Positions 50,513 through 58,285 of a DNA stretch of 64,000 bases are shown here, one piece after another; positions within the stretch are counted from its first letter, which is position 1, and each line of letters starts with the position of its first letter. The notes under the pieces are model-generated. The model saw only the letters and a program-made list of their open reading frames with translations. It searched no databases and had not been told where the DNA came from. The stretch is from Actinomadura citrea (GTDB lineage Bacteria; Actinomycetota; Actinomycetes; Streptosporangiales; Streptosporangiaceae). The stretch covers positions 7,418,669 through 7,482,668 of the forward strand of contig NZ_JACCBT010000001.1 in NCBI RefSeq assembly GCF_013409045.1. Reading direction: 5' to 3'. The position numbers were made by a program, and so were the translations under genes.

Positions 50513-51349
50513 ATGACGGCGGACAGGCCGGTCGCGATGGTGACCGGGGCGAGCCGGGGCATCGGACGGCGGACGGCGCTCGCGCTGGCCGCCGCCGGGT
50601 ACGACGTCGCGTTCACCGCGCGCACGGTCGAAGAGGGCCGGGGCCGGATACCGCCGCGCCACGGGCGGGCGGAGCCGATCCCCGTCCCGGGAAGCCTGGA
50701 ACGCACCAGGGCGGAGATCGAGGCGCTCGGCGCGCGGGCCCTGCCGGTGCGGATGGACCTGCTCGACAGGGCGAGCGTGACGGCCGCCGCCGGAACGGTG
50801 CTCGACGCGTGGGGGCGGGTGGACGTCCTGGTCAACAACGCGGTCGCGCACATCGCGGGCACCCACGAGCGGTTCCTCGACCTCGACCCGGAGGTGGCGG
50901 CGCGGACCGTCACCGGCAACTACCTGAACCAGATCGTCCTGCTGCAGGCCGTCCTGCCCGCGATGCTGGCACGGGGCGGCGGGACGATCGTCGACCTGTG
51001 CTCCGGGTCGGCGACCACCGACCCGCCCGGGCCGCCCGGCGAGGGCGGCTGGGGCGTGGCGTACTCGGCGTCCAAGGCGGCGTTCGGGCGCCTCGCCGGC
51101 GCGATCAACGCCGAGTACCGCGGCAGCGGCGTCCGCGCGTTCAACCTCGACCCCGGGTTCGTCGTCACCGAGGCGGGCGCGGCGCGCGGCGGCCTCGACG
51201 GCCTGAAGGACGAGGGCTTCGTGCCGACGCCGGAGGAGGCGCCGGCGGCGGCCGTCGTCTGGCTGGTCACCGACCCGGCCGCGGAGGAGTACCTGGGCCG
51301 GGTCGTCTGGACCCCCAAGCTCGTCGCGGACCTCGATCTGCTCGGCTAG
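50513..51349 (+). CDS. SDR family oxidoreductase
   Basis: A 278-aa SDR. TGASRGIGRRTALALAAAGYD, NNAVAHIAG and YSASKAAFGRLAGA are the motifs. An insertion after the first strand (RIPPRHGRAEPIPVPGSLER) is longer than in classical SDRs. GGGGGAGG lies before ATG 50513. It is a single gene diverging from hsaC and closed by a strong terminator. Probably a hydroxysteroid or hydroxyacyl dehydrogenase. Confidence 0.83.
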   Translation: MTADRPVAMVTGASRGIGRRTALALAAAGYDVAFTARTVEEGRGRIPPRHGRAEPIPVPGSLERTRAEIEALGARALPVRMDLLDRASVTAAAGTVLDAWGRVDVLVNNAVAHIAGTHERFLDLDPEVAARTVTGNYLNQIVLLQAVLPAMLARGGGTIVDLCSGSATTDPPGPPGEGGWGVAYSASKAAFGRLAGAINAEYRGSGVRAFNLDPGFVVTEAGAARGGLDGLKDEGFVPTPEEAPAAAVVWLVTDPAAEEYLGRVVWTPKLVADLDLLG

Positions 51350-51366
51350 GGGACCGTCGGCTGGGA

Positions 51367-51413
51367 CGCGGCGTGCCGGGCGGTGGAGGCGCCCACGCTC
51401 CCGGCACGCCGCG
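51367..51413. terminator. 14-bp perfect bidirectional terminator
   Basis: CGCGGCGTGCCGGG and CCCGGCACGCCGCG pair perfectly around a 19-nt loop in the 76-bp gap between the convergent SDR and HsaA-like genes. Confidence 0.68.
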
Positions 51414-51425
51414 AGTCGGCGGGGC

Positions 51426-52610
51426 TCAGATCATCGACCGCATCGGGCCCTGGGGCGGCTCGATGTCCAGGTCCGTCAGGGCGGTGACGTGGTAGACCGA
51501 GCCCGGGACGTGGATGGCGTGGGCGAGGCCCACGTGCGCGTCCCGCCAGAACCGCTGGATCGGGTTGTCGTTGCGCATCGCGTTGCCGCCGGACCGGACG
51601 ACGATCTCGTTCATCGCCTGCACCGCCCGCCACGCCGCGCGGACCTGGGTGCGGCGGCCGGCGGCGCGCTCGGCGAACGTCGGCTCGTGCCCGGCGGCGA
51701 CCATGTCGTACATGCGCGAGCAGTTGTCGAGCAGCGCCGTGCGGGACGCCTTGATCTCCTCGGCCGCCTCGCTGATCGCGTACAGCACGTACGGGTCGTC
51801 CTTGATCTTCGTGCCGGTGATCTGGACGCGGTTGCGCTGGTAGGCCAGGTGGTGGTGCAGCGCGCCCTCGGCGATGCCGATGACCGCGGAGGAGATGCCG
51901 AGCGGGAAGACGCAGGAGAACGGCATCAGGTAGGACGGGTTGGTCAGCCCCGCCTCGCGCGGCGCCGAACCGTCCACGACCTTGGTGTACTCCAGCGTCC
52001 GGTACGCCGGGACGAACGCGTCCTTGACGATGATGTCCTTGCTGCCGGTGCCCTTGAGCCCGGCGACGTCCCAGGAGTCCTCGACGATCCGGTAGTCGGA
52101 GCGGGGCAGGATCATGTGCAGCGACCGCGGCGGCTGCGCCATCTTGCCCTCGTCGTCGCCCAGCATCGCGCCGAGGAAGATCCAGTCGCAGTGGTCGGTG
52201 CCGGAGGAGAACTGCCAGCGGCCGTTGAAGACGTAGCCGCCGTCCACGGGCCGGGCGATGCCCATCGGCGCGTACGGGGAGGCGATCCAGGTGTCGGGGT
52301 CCTCGCCCCAGATCTCCTCGCGCACCTTCGGGTCGGCGTAGGCCAGCTCCCACGGGTGGACGCCGACGATGCCGGCGACCCAGCCGGTGGAGCCGTCCAG
52401 GGAGGCGATCCCCATCACCGTCTCGGCGAACTCGCGCGGGTGCACCTCCAGGCCGCCGTGCGCCTCCGGCTGCAGCAGCCGGATCGCGCCCGCGTCCTTC
52501 AGGATCTGCGCCGCCTTGTCGTCGAGCCTGCCGAGCGCCTCGTTGACCGGGCCGAGCTCGCGGATCTGCTCCGCCCTCTCCATGATCGTGTCAAGCACGC
52601 GGTTGGCCAT
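51426..52610 (-). CDS. Second HsaA-like flavin monooxygenase
   Basis: A 394-aa protein with the same fold as HsaA. LDGSTGWVAGIVGVHPWELA, SSGTDHCDWIFLGAMLGDD, VAGLKGTGSKDIIVKDAFVP and FWRDAHVGLAHAIHVPGSVY mirror the family motifs, but the C-terminus (LDIEPPQGPMRSMI) and middle differ from the protein at 38.9 kb. It closes the HsaD-KstD-KshB operon. It may hydroxylate a different phenolic steroid (inference). Confidence 0.82.
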   Translation of the reverse strand: MANRVLDTIMERAEQIRELGPVNEALGRLDDKAAQILKDAGAIRLLQPEAHGGLEVHPREFAETVMGIASLDGSTGWVAGIVGVHPWELAYADPKVREEIWGEDPDTWIASPYAPMGIARPVDGGYVFNGRWQFSSGTDHCDWIFLGAMLGDDEGKMAQPPRSLHMILPRSDYRIVEDSWDVAGLKGTGSKDIIVKDAFVPAYRTLEYTKVVDGSAPREAGLTNPSYLMPFSCVFPLGISSAVIGIAEGALHHHLAYQRNRVQITGTKIKDDPYVLYAISEAAEEIKASRTALLDNCSRMYDMVAAGHEPTFAERAAGRRTQVRAAWRAVQAMNEIVVRSGGNAMRNDNPIQRFWRDAHVGLAHAIHVPGSVYHVTALTDLDIEPPQGPMRSMI

Positions 52611-52633
52611 CGCCTGTCTCCCGTATGTGTTCG

Positions 52634-53659
52634 TCAGCCGTCGTAAGTGATCTTCAGCCGGTCGGTGACCGGCCTCGCCTGACAGGCGAGGATGAGGCCG
52701 TCGGCGAGATCCTGCTCGTCGAGGACCGTGTTGGCGTCCAGGGTGACCTCGCCCTCCAGCGCCACGCAGGCGCAGGCCGAGCAGGAGCCCTCCCGGCAGG
52801 AGAACGGGGCGTCGACCCCGGCGCGCAGCAGCGCGTCGAGGAGCCGCTCGGATCCGCGCCACGGAACCGTGCGGGTCTCGCCGTCCATCTCGACCTCGAT
52901 CTCGCCCGCGTCGCCGTCCTCCGCCTCCGCCTGCTCCGGCGCGTCCTCGGGCCCCTCGAACGGGTCGCCCTCCAGCGAGAAGAACCGCTCGGCGTGCACC
53001 CGCGCGCCGAGGCCGGTGAGCGTCTCGGAGACCAGGTCCATGAAGATCTCGGGCCCGCACACGTAGGCGGGGCGGCCCGCGTAGGGGCCCGCCAGGGAAA
53101 GGACGGCGGCGGCCGTCGGCAGGCCCTGCACCGACTCCAGCAGGTGGACGACGGTGAGCCGGTCCGGGTGGCGCTCGGTCAGCTCCCTGAGCTCGTCGGC
53201 GAAGATGACCGACCGCTCGTCCCGGTTGGCGTACAGCAGCGCCACCTTCGCGGAGCCGCCCGCCAGGCACGACTTGAGGATCGACATGACCGGGGTGATG
53301 CCGCTGCCGCCCGCGACGAGCAGCAGGTCCTCCTCCAGCGAGGGCGGCGTGAACGTGCCCGCCGGGCGCAGCACCTCCAGGACGTCGCCCGCCGTGACGT
53401 TGTCGCAGATCCAGTTGGACCCGAGACCGCCCGCGACCCGCTTGACCGTCACCTTCGGCCGGTCGTCGGTGAGCGGCGAGCTGCACAGCGAGTAGCAGCG
53501 CGCGGCCCAGCCGCCCTCCGCCGGCACCCGGACGGTGAGGAACTGCCCGGGCCGGTAGGCGAACCGCTCCCGGTCGCCCTCGACGGGTTCGAGGACGAGC
53601 GAGTGCGCGTCGGCCGTCTCCCGGACGACCTCCACCACCCGCGCCTTCAGAGCCGTCAT
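52634..53659 (-). CDS. kshB: KshB, reductase of 3-ketosteroid 9-alpha-hydroxylase
   Basis: A 341-aa electron-transfer protein. FAD binding is in RCYSLCSSPLTDD, NAD binding in LLLVAGGSGITPVMSILKS and YVCGPEIFMD. The C-terminal plant-type 2Fe-2S domain has CREGSCSACACVALEG plus ILACQARP (C-x4-C-x2-C-xn-C). An acidic linker (PEDAPEQAEAEDGDAGE) joins the halves. It passes electrons from NADH to KshA. ATG overlaps the kstD stop. Confidence 0.92.
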   Translation of the reverse strand: MTALKARVVEVVRETADAHSLVLEPVEGDRERFAYRPGQFLTVRVPAEGGWAARCYSLCSSPLTDDRPKVTVKRVAGGLGSNWICDNVTAGDVLEVLRPAGTFTPPSLEEDLLLVAGGSGITPVMSILKSCLAGGSAKVALLYANRDERSVIFADELRELTERHPDRLTVVHLLESVQGLPTAAAVLSLAGPYAGRPAYVCGPEIFMDLVSETLTGLGARVHAERFFSLEGDPFEGPEDAPEQAEAEDGDAGEIEVEMDGETRTVPWRGSERLLDALLRAGVDAPFSCREGSCSACACVALEGEVTLDANTVLDEQDLADGLILACQARPVTDRLKITYDG

Positions 53660-55365
53660 GAGCGTCCCGCGGCCTTCCCTGCCGACCCGGCCGAGGCGGC
53701 GGCGTGCCGGGCGGCGATGTAGCCGAAGACGATGGCCGGGCCGATCGTGGCGCCCGGGCCCGCGTACTCGTTGCCCATCACCGACGCCGAGGAGTTGCCC
53801 GTCACGTACAGGCCCTCGATGGCCGTCCCGTCCCCGCGCAGGACGCGGGCGTGCTCGTCGGAGACGAGACCGCCCTTGGTGCCGAGGTCGCCGACCTCCA
53901 TCCGGAACGCGTGGTACGGCCCGCCCTCGATCACGTCCAGGTTCGGGTTCTCCAGGTTCGGGTCGCCGTAGTAGCGGTCGTAGGCGGAGTCGCCGCGGCC
54001 GAACTCGGGGTCCCTGCCCTCGCGCGCGTACCGGTTGAACGTCTCGACGGTCTCGCCCAGCGCGTCCGCCGGGACGCCGATCTTGACGGCCAGCTCGGCG
54101 AGCGTGTCCGCCTTGAACGCGATGCCCGCCTCGTAGAACGCCTTCGGGATCGGCGCGCCGGGCAGGATCTGCGCGAACGGGTAGCGGGCCCGGGCCTTGG
54201 CGTCCATCACGAACCAGCAGGGGACGTGCCCGCCCTCGAGCTGGTCGTGGACGAAGTTGACGTACGGGGCGGACTCGTTGGTGAACCGCTTGCCGTCCTG
54301 CCCCACGATCACCGACCGCGGGATGCACCGCTCCGACAGCAGCGGGATCGTCGCCCCCGCCGGGTGGCGGACGGCCGGCATCCACCAGGCGTCGTCCATC
54401 AGGTCCAGGGCCGCGCCGACGCTCTCACCGGCGCGGATGCCGTCGCCGGTGTTCTCGCGGGCGCCCATCGCGAAGTCCTCCTGGCCGCCCTTCGGCAGGT
54501 AGGTGTCGCGCATCTCCTGGTTGTGGTCGAAGCCGCCCGTCGCGAGCAGGACGCCCCGGCGCCCGCGGATGCGCAGCGGCGCACCGTCGCGCGTGACGAC
54601 GACGCCGGTGACACGGCCGTCCTCGACGACGAGCTCGGTCATCGCGGTCTTCAGCCAGAGCGGGACCCCGGCGTCCTTCAGCGCCATCCGCAGCCGCGCG
54701 GCGAGGGCCCGGCCGCCGGTCGCCATGTGGCGGCGGCGGACCATGTTGGACGACACGCGCCACGCCGCGACCAGCGACGCGCGCCGGCCCGTCCAGGTGC
54801 GCTTGGCCATCGCGAGGTCGTGGTAGTCCTTCGCGGTGATCCACAGGCCGAGCGGGCCCTTCATGCTGTTCGGCCGCTGGTACCGCTCGTCCTCGCCGAG
54901 CTTGCGGGTGTCGAACGGCTTGGCCTCGATGGACCGGCCGAGCGCGCGCCCGCCCTCGTACTCGGGGTGGTAGTCGGCGTAGCCCTTCGTCCAGAAGAAC
55001 CGCATCCACCTGCTCTGGCAGAGCAGTTCCATGGCGGCGGGCCCGTTGTCGACGAACGCGTCCAGCCGCGCCGCCGGGACGCGCCCCTCGGTGAGCCGGT
55101 CCAGGTACCGGCGGACCGACTCGCGGCTGTCGTCGTGGCCGCGCGCCTTCAGCGTCGGGTTGTTCGGGATCCAGATCCCGCCGCCGGAGATCGCGGTGGA
55201 GCCGCCGAACTTCTTGCCCTTCTCCACGATCAGCGCGGAGAGCCCGGCGTCGTGCGCGGTCAGCGCCGCGGCCATCCCGCCGCCGCCGCTGCCGACGATG
55301 ACGAGGTCGTACTCGTGGTCCCAGTCGCTCGCGTGCTCACCGTCACTCACCGCTCGGTCGCTCAC
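53656..55365 (-). CDS. kstD: 3-ketosteroid delta1-dehydrogenase KstD
   Basis: A 569-aa flavoprotein of KstD length. YDLVIVGSGGGGMAAALTA is the FAD motif; KFGGSTAISGGGIWIPNNP, GVLLATGGFDHNQEMRD and GNEYAGPGATIGPAIVFGY (Tyr-x3-Gly active-site region) are KstD signatures. It forms the 1,2-double bond of ring A. GTG at 55365 overlaps the hsaD stop; a second GTG five codons later is possible. It is co-transcribed with hsaD and kshB. Confidence 0.92.
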   Translation of the reverse strand: MSDRAVSDGEHASDWDHEYDLVIVGSGGGGMAAALTAHDAGLSALIVEKGKKFGGSTAISGGGIWIPNNPTLKARGHDDSRESVRRYLDRLTEGRVPAARLDAFVDNGPAAMELLCQSRWMRFFWTKGYADYHPEYEGGRALGRSIEAKPFDTRKLGEDERYQRPNSMKGPLGLWITAKDYHDLAMAKRTWTGRRASLVAAWRVSSNMVRRRHMATGGRALAARLRMALKDAGVPLWLKTAMTELVVEDGRVTGVVVTRDGAPLRIRGRRGVLLATGGFDHNQEMRDTYLPKGGQEDFAMGARENTGDGIRAGESVGAALDLMDDAWWMPAVRHPAGATIPLLSERCIPRSVIVGQDGKRFTNESAPYVNFVHDQLEGGHVPCWFVMDAKARARYPFAQILPGAPIPKAFYEAGIAFKADTLAELAVKIGVPADALGETVETFNRYAREGRDPEFGRGDSAYDRYYGDPNLENPNLDVIEGGPYHAFRMEVGDLGTKGGLVSDEHARVLRGDGTAIEGLYVTGNSSASVMGNEYAGPGATIGPAIVFGYIAARHAAASAGSAGKAAGRS

Positions 55366-56231
55366 CGCTCGTCCTTCCGGGTCAGGAACGCCAGCACGGC
55401 GCTCTCCCAGGCGGACTTCTGCTCGATCATCACCCAGTGCCCGCAGTTAGGGAAGATGTTCACCTGGACGTCCGGGATGGTCCGCATCGGCACGAGCACC
55501 ATGTCGACGGGGCTGACCCGGTCGTCCCGGCCCCAGGTGATCAGAGTCTCGGCCTTGAGCCTGTGGAGCATCGCCCAGTACGGCGGCTCGTCGGAGGCCG
55601 CCATCGCCTTCGCGCGGGCCGCCATCGCCTTCGAGCCGTACATGCGGCGCGCGCTCGCGAGGGTGTCCGGGTCGGTCGCCTGCCGCCAGCGCTCCTCGAT
55701 CATCTCCTCGGTGACGATCCGCGGGTCGTACACCATCGAGTTCAGCCACCGGACGAGGCCCTCGCGGGTCGGGTCGTCGGTGAACTCCGCCAGCAGCCTG
55801 ATCCCCTCACCGGGCGCGGGACTGAAGACGTTGCGGCCGATCCCGCCGATGGTCACCAGCCGCCGGACGCGCTCGGGGTGCCGGAGCGCCACCTGCGTCG
55901 CGACGATTCCGCCCATGGAGTTGCCGATCACGTCGACCTGGTCGAGGCCGAGGCCGTCCAGGAACCGGACCACGGCGCCGCCGGCGGCCATCATCGGGTG
56001 CTCGTCGGTCGGGTCGCTGACCCCGAAGCCGGGGAACTCCAGGACCAGGCAGCGGAAGTGCTCGGCGAACCGGGCGAGGTTGCCGCGGTAGTTGCGCCAG
56101 CCGGTGACGCCGGGACCGGAGCCGTGCAGCAGCAGCAGCGGCGGGCCCTCACCGGCCTCGTGGTAGCGCAGGACGCCCTGGTCGGTGGCGAGCTCGCGCA
56201 ACGTCGACTCGTAGGTCAGCTCCGCAGGCAT
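55362..56231 (-). CDS. hsaD: HsaD meta-cleavage product hydrolase
   Basis: A 289-aa alpha/beta hydrolase of the BphD/HsaD class. LLLLHGSGPGVTGWRNYRGN is the oxyanion loop, VIGNSMGGIVATQVALRHP holds Ser105, and NCGHWVMIEQ the His. It splits 4,9-DSHA into a dienoate and the HIP-type ring C/D product. GGGAGATC lies before ATG 56231. First gene of the hsaD-kstD-kshB-hsaA2 operon. Confidence 0.93.
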   Translation of the reverse strand: MPAELTYESTLRELATDQGVLRYHEAGEGPPLLLLHGSGPGVTGWRNYRGNLARFAEHFRCLVLEFPGFGVSDPTDEHPMMAAGGAVVRFLDGLGLDQVDVIGNSMGGIVATQVALRHPERVRRLVTIGGIGRNVFSPAPGEGIRLLAEFTDDPTREGLVRWLNSMVYDPRIVTEEMIEERWRQATDPDTLASARRMYGSKAMAARAKAMAASDEPPYWAMLHRLKAETLITWGRDDRVSPVDMVLVPMRTIPDVQVNIFPNCGHWVMIEQKSAWESAVLAFLTRKDER

Positions 56232-56264
56232 GATCTCCCAGTCCTTCGACGGTGGCTTGTCCGG

Positions 56265-56315
56265 AACGTAATCGGCGGGACGGCGGGGTCAGGCGGTGGA
56301 TCCCGATCAGCGGGA
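56265..56315 (-). promoter_or_regulatory. hsaD operon promoter with consensus palindrome
   Basis: TCCCGATCAGCGGGA (56301-56315) fits the consensus exactly. TACGTT, read leftward from 56270, is 38 bp from its centre and about 30 bp before the hsaD start. Confidence 0.6.
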
Positions 56316-56358
56316 CGCGGGTCTCAGGGCGGCTCGGCGGGCCCGTCCCGGCACCCGC

Positions 56359-56409
56359 TTCCACTCATCGGGATCGGGGCGCGTGGCCCCGGCGGGCCGT
56401 GCCTACCTT
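56359..56409 (+). promoter_or_regulatory. hsaB promoter with palindrome
   Basis: TTCCACTCATCGGGA (56359-56373) matches 12 of 15 positions. TACCTT (56404-56409) begins 38 bp from its centre, giving a leader of about 100 nt. A second candidate promoter, TTGACC (56429) with TGTTAG (56452), lies closer to the gene, and TAGTGGA occurs twice at 56455 and 56471. Confidence 0.48.
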
Positions 56410-56515
56410 CGGGCTCACCGGCCGCCCCTTGACCGGTGCCGGGTGAGTACCTGTTAGTGGAAATACCGCATAGTGGATCCGAACGCCCGCCCGCTCGCAG
56501 CCCCGAGGTGAACAC

Positions 56516-57106
56516 ATGCCAGCCGAGCCAGCGCTCACGCCCCTGCACGACGCCGACGCGGCCGCGCCGGAGCCGGCGGACTTCCGCCTGGCCATGGCGG
56601 AGTTCGCGACCGGCGTCACCGTCGTCACCGCCCTCGACGGCGGCGAGCCGGTCGGCTTTGCCTGCCAGTCGTTCGCGTCGGTGTCGCTGGACCCGCCGCT
56701 GATCCTGTTCTGCGCGGACAAGCGCGGCCGGTCGTGGCCCCGGATCCGCTCGGCGGGGCGGTTCTGCGTGAACGTCCTCGGAGAGGAGCAGCGCGACCTG
56801 TGCGAGCGCTTCGGGTCGAGCCGGGGCACCAAGTTCGAGGGCCTGGAGTGGGAGGAGTCGCGCTGGGGCGCCCCCGCCCTGCCGGACGTCCTGCTCGCCG
56901 TCCACTGCGTCGTGCACGACGTGCACGAGGCCGGCGACCACGAGGTGGTGATCGGGCGGGTCCTGGCGGTGGACCGGCACGAGGTGGTGAACGGCACGTG
57001 GCGGCACCCGATGGTGTTCTTCCGCAGCCGGTTCGGCGTCGGGGAGCCCGACGCGCCGATCGCCCCCGACCCGTGGGGCATCGGCGACCGGTGGGGCTGG
57101 GGTTGA
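56516..57106 (+). CDS. hsaB: HsaB flavin reductase
   Basis: A 196-aa flavin reductase of the HpaC/HsaB type. FATGVTVVTALDGGEPVGFA, FASVSLDPPLILFCADKR, FCVNVLGEEQRDLCERF and GTKFEGLEW are family segments. It supplies reduced flavin to the HsaA monooxygenases. GAGGTG precedes ATG 56516. It is transcribed alone, away from hsaA, so supply may be shared by both HsaA-like enzymes. Confidence 0.9.
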   Translation: MPAEPALTPLHDADAAAPEPADFRLAMAEFATGVTVVTALDGGEPVGFACQSFASVSLDPPLILFCADKRGRSWPRIRSAGRFCVNVLGEEQRDLCERFGSSRGTKFEGLEWEESRWGAPALPDVLLAVHCVVHDVHEAGDHEVVIGRVLAVDRHEVVNGTWRHPMVFFRSRFGVGEPDAPIAPDPWGIGDRWGWG

Positions 57107-57125
57107 CGTCACCTCCGGCCGCCCG

Positions 57126-58106
57126 TCACATCCAGTCGCCGCGCCCGTCGACCGCGAGCAGCCGGTTCATCGTCTCCGGCGACCAGCTGGTCTCCTCGCC
57201 CGTCCGCACGGCGCGCCGGGTGCGCCCGCCGGGGCGGCCCGCGCGGGCGCCGGGGGCCGAGCCGGGGAACAGGATCTGCGACGCCTCCCGGGCGGCGGTG
57301 ACCACCAGCGGCGCGACGTTCTCCAGCGGTGCGCGGATGTCGCCGACCAGGGAGATCCCGGCGACCGGCACCTCCGCGCCGCGGATCGCCGCGGCGACGC
57401 AGGCGATGCCGGGGTAGGACTCGCCGCGCTCGAACGCCAGGCCGCGGCGCTGCCGGATGCGGTGCAGCTCCTGGTGGAGCGTGCCGAGCTCGCCGATCGT
57501 GCGGCTGGTGAAGCGGCTGATGCCCGAGCCGAGCAGCGCGTCCACCTGCTCGGGCTCCAGCCAGGCCAGCATCGCCTTGCCGAGGGCGGTGCAGTGCGCC
57601 GGTGCGCGGCCGCCGACCCGCGACGGGACGGAGGTCGCGAGCCGCCCGCCGAGCTTGTCCAGGTAGAAGACCTCGGCGCCGTCCAGGACGGCCAGGTGCG
57701 CGACGAGCCCGGTGGTGACCTGCAGCTCGTGCAGCAGCGGCGCGGCGGCCTCGCGGATCTTGCCGTGCCCGCCGTCCTGCCCGCCGAGGCCGAGGGCGCG
57801 CTGGCCGAGCCCGTAGCCGAACGAGTGGTGCGCGAGCCAGCGCTGCCGGACGAGCTGGTCCAGGATCCGGTGCGCGGTGGAGCGCGGCAGCCGGGTGCGG
57901 CGGGCGACGTCCTCCAGGGTCAGCCGGGCGGTCGGGCCGTTGAACGCGTCGAGGATCAGCGTCATCCGCTCGATCATCGACGGCGGCGACTCCCGGCGCG
58001 CGTCCGCCGACTGCAGGCTCTCCGACTGCATGGCCGCCGCCGACATGACCCCCCGCCGCGTCATGACCTCCGGCGTCGCTGCCTCCGGCATCGTGGCCTC
58101 GGTCAT
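57126..58106 (-). CDS. IclR-family regulator of the cluster (candidate)
   Basis: A 326-aa regulator. The N-terminal 45 residues are a Met/Ala/Glu-rich extension. The winged helix is LTLEDVARRTRLPRSTAHRI, and the effector domain has PAHCTALGKAMLAWL and RGLAFERGESYPGIACVAA. IclR proteins often activate ring-catabolism genes. It sits beside hsaB and the second reductase pair. GGGAGG precedes ATG 58106. It is a good candidate to bind the cluster palindrome, but this is not shown. Confidence 0.88.
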   Translation of the reverse strand: MTEATMPEAATPEVMTRRGVMSAAAMQSESLQSADARRESPPSMIERMTLILDAFNGPTARLTLEDVARRTRLPRSTAHRILDQLVRQRWLAHHSFGYGLGQRALGLGGQDGGHGKIREAAAPLLHELQVTTGLVAHLAVLDGAEVFYLDKLGGRLATSVPSRVGGRAPAHCTALGKAMLAWLEPEQVDALLGSGISRFTSRTIGELGTLHQELHRIRQRRGLAFERGESYPGIACVAAAIRGAEVPVAGISLVGDIRAPLENVAPLVVTAAREASQILFPGSAPGARAGRPGGRTRRAVRTGEETSWSPETMNRLLAVDGRGDWM

Positions 58107-58126
58107 CGCACCTCCCAGAACATGAC

Positions 58127-58178
58127 TGAAATGAATTCTTGTTACCTCGAATGTAGCAACCGCTTGCTCTCAGCGGAA
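58127..58178. promoter_or_regulatory. IclR/LLM divergent control region
   Basis: A GAATTC-centred AT-rich segment (TGAAATGAATTCTTGTTA, 58127-58144) lies 21 bp before the IclR start. A poor palindrome match TTGCTCTCAGCGGAA (58164-58178, 11 of 15) follows. For the LLM gene, TAGAAC (58253-58258) is a possible -10; neither gene shows the 37-39 bp geometry. Confidence 0.35.
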
Positions 58179-58285
58179 GAGGGGGAGTAAGGGCAGGTCA
58201 GCCGGAGGCTACGACATCGGGACCGCGGCCCAGGTCGGACCGGACGCCGTGATAGAACGTTTTTCTGCCAACGAGGGGAGCAGCG

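Noticed and set aside
58164..58178. Palindrome copy in the IclR/LLM gap
   Set aside because: Only 11 of 15 matches and no -10 at 37-39 bp with key bases, so it is not counted among the sites of the regulon.
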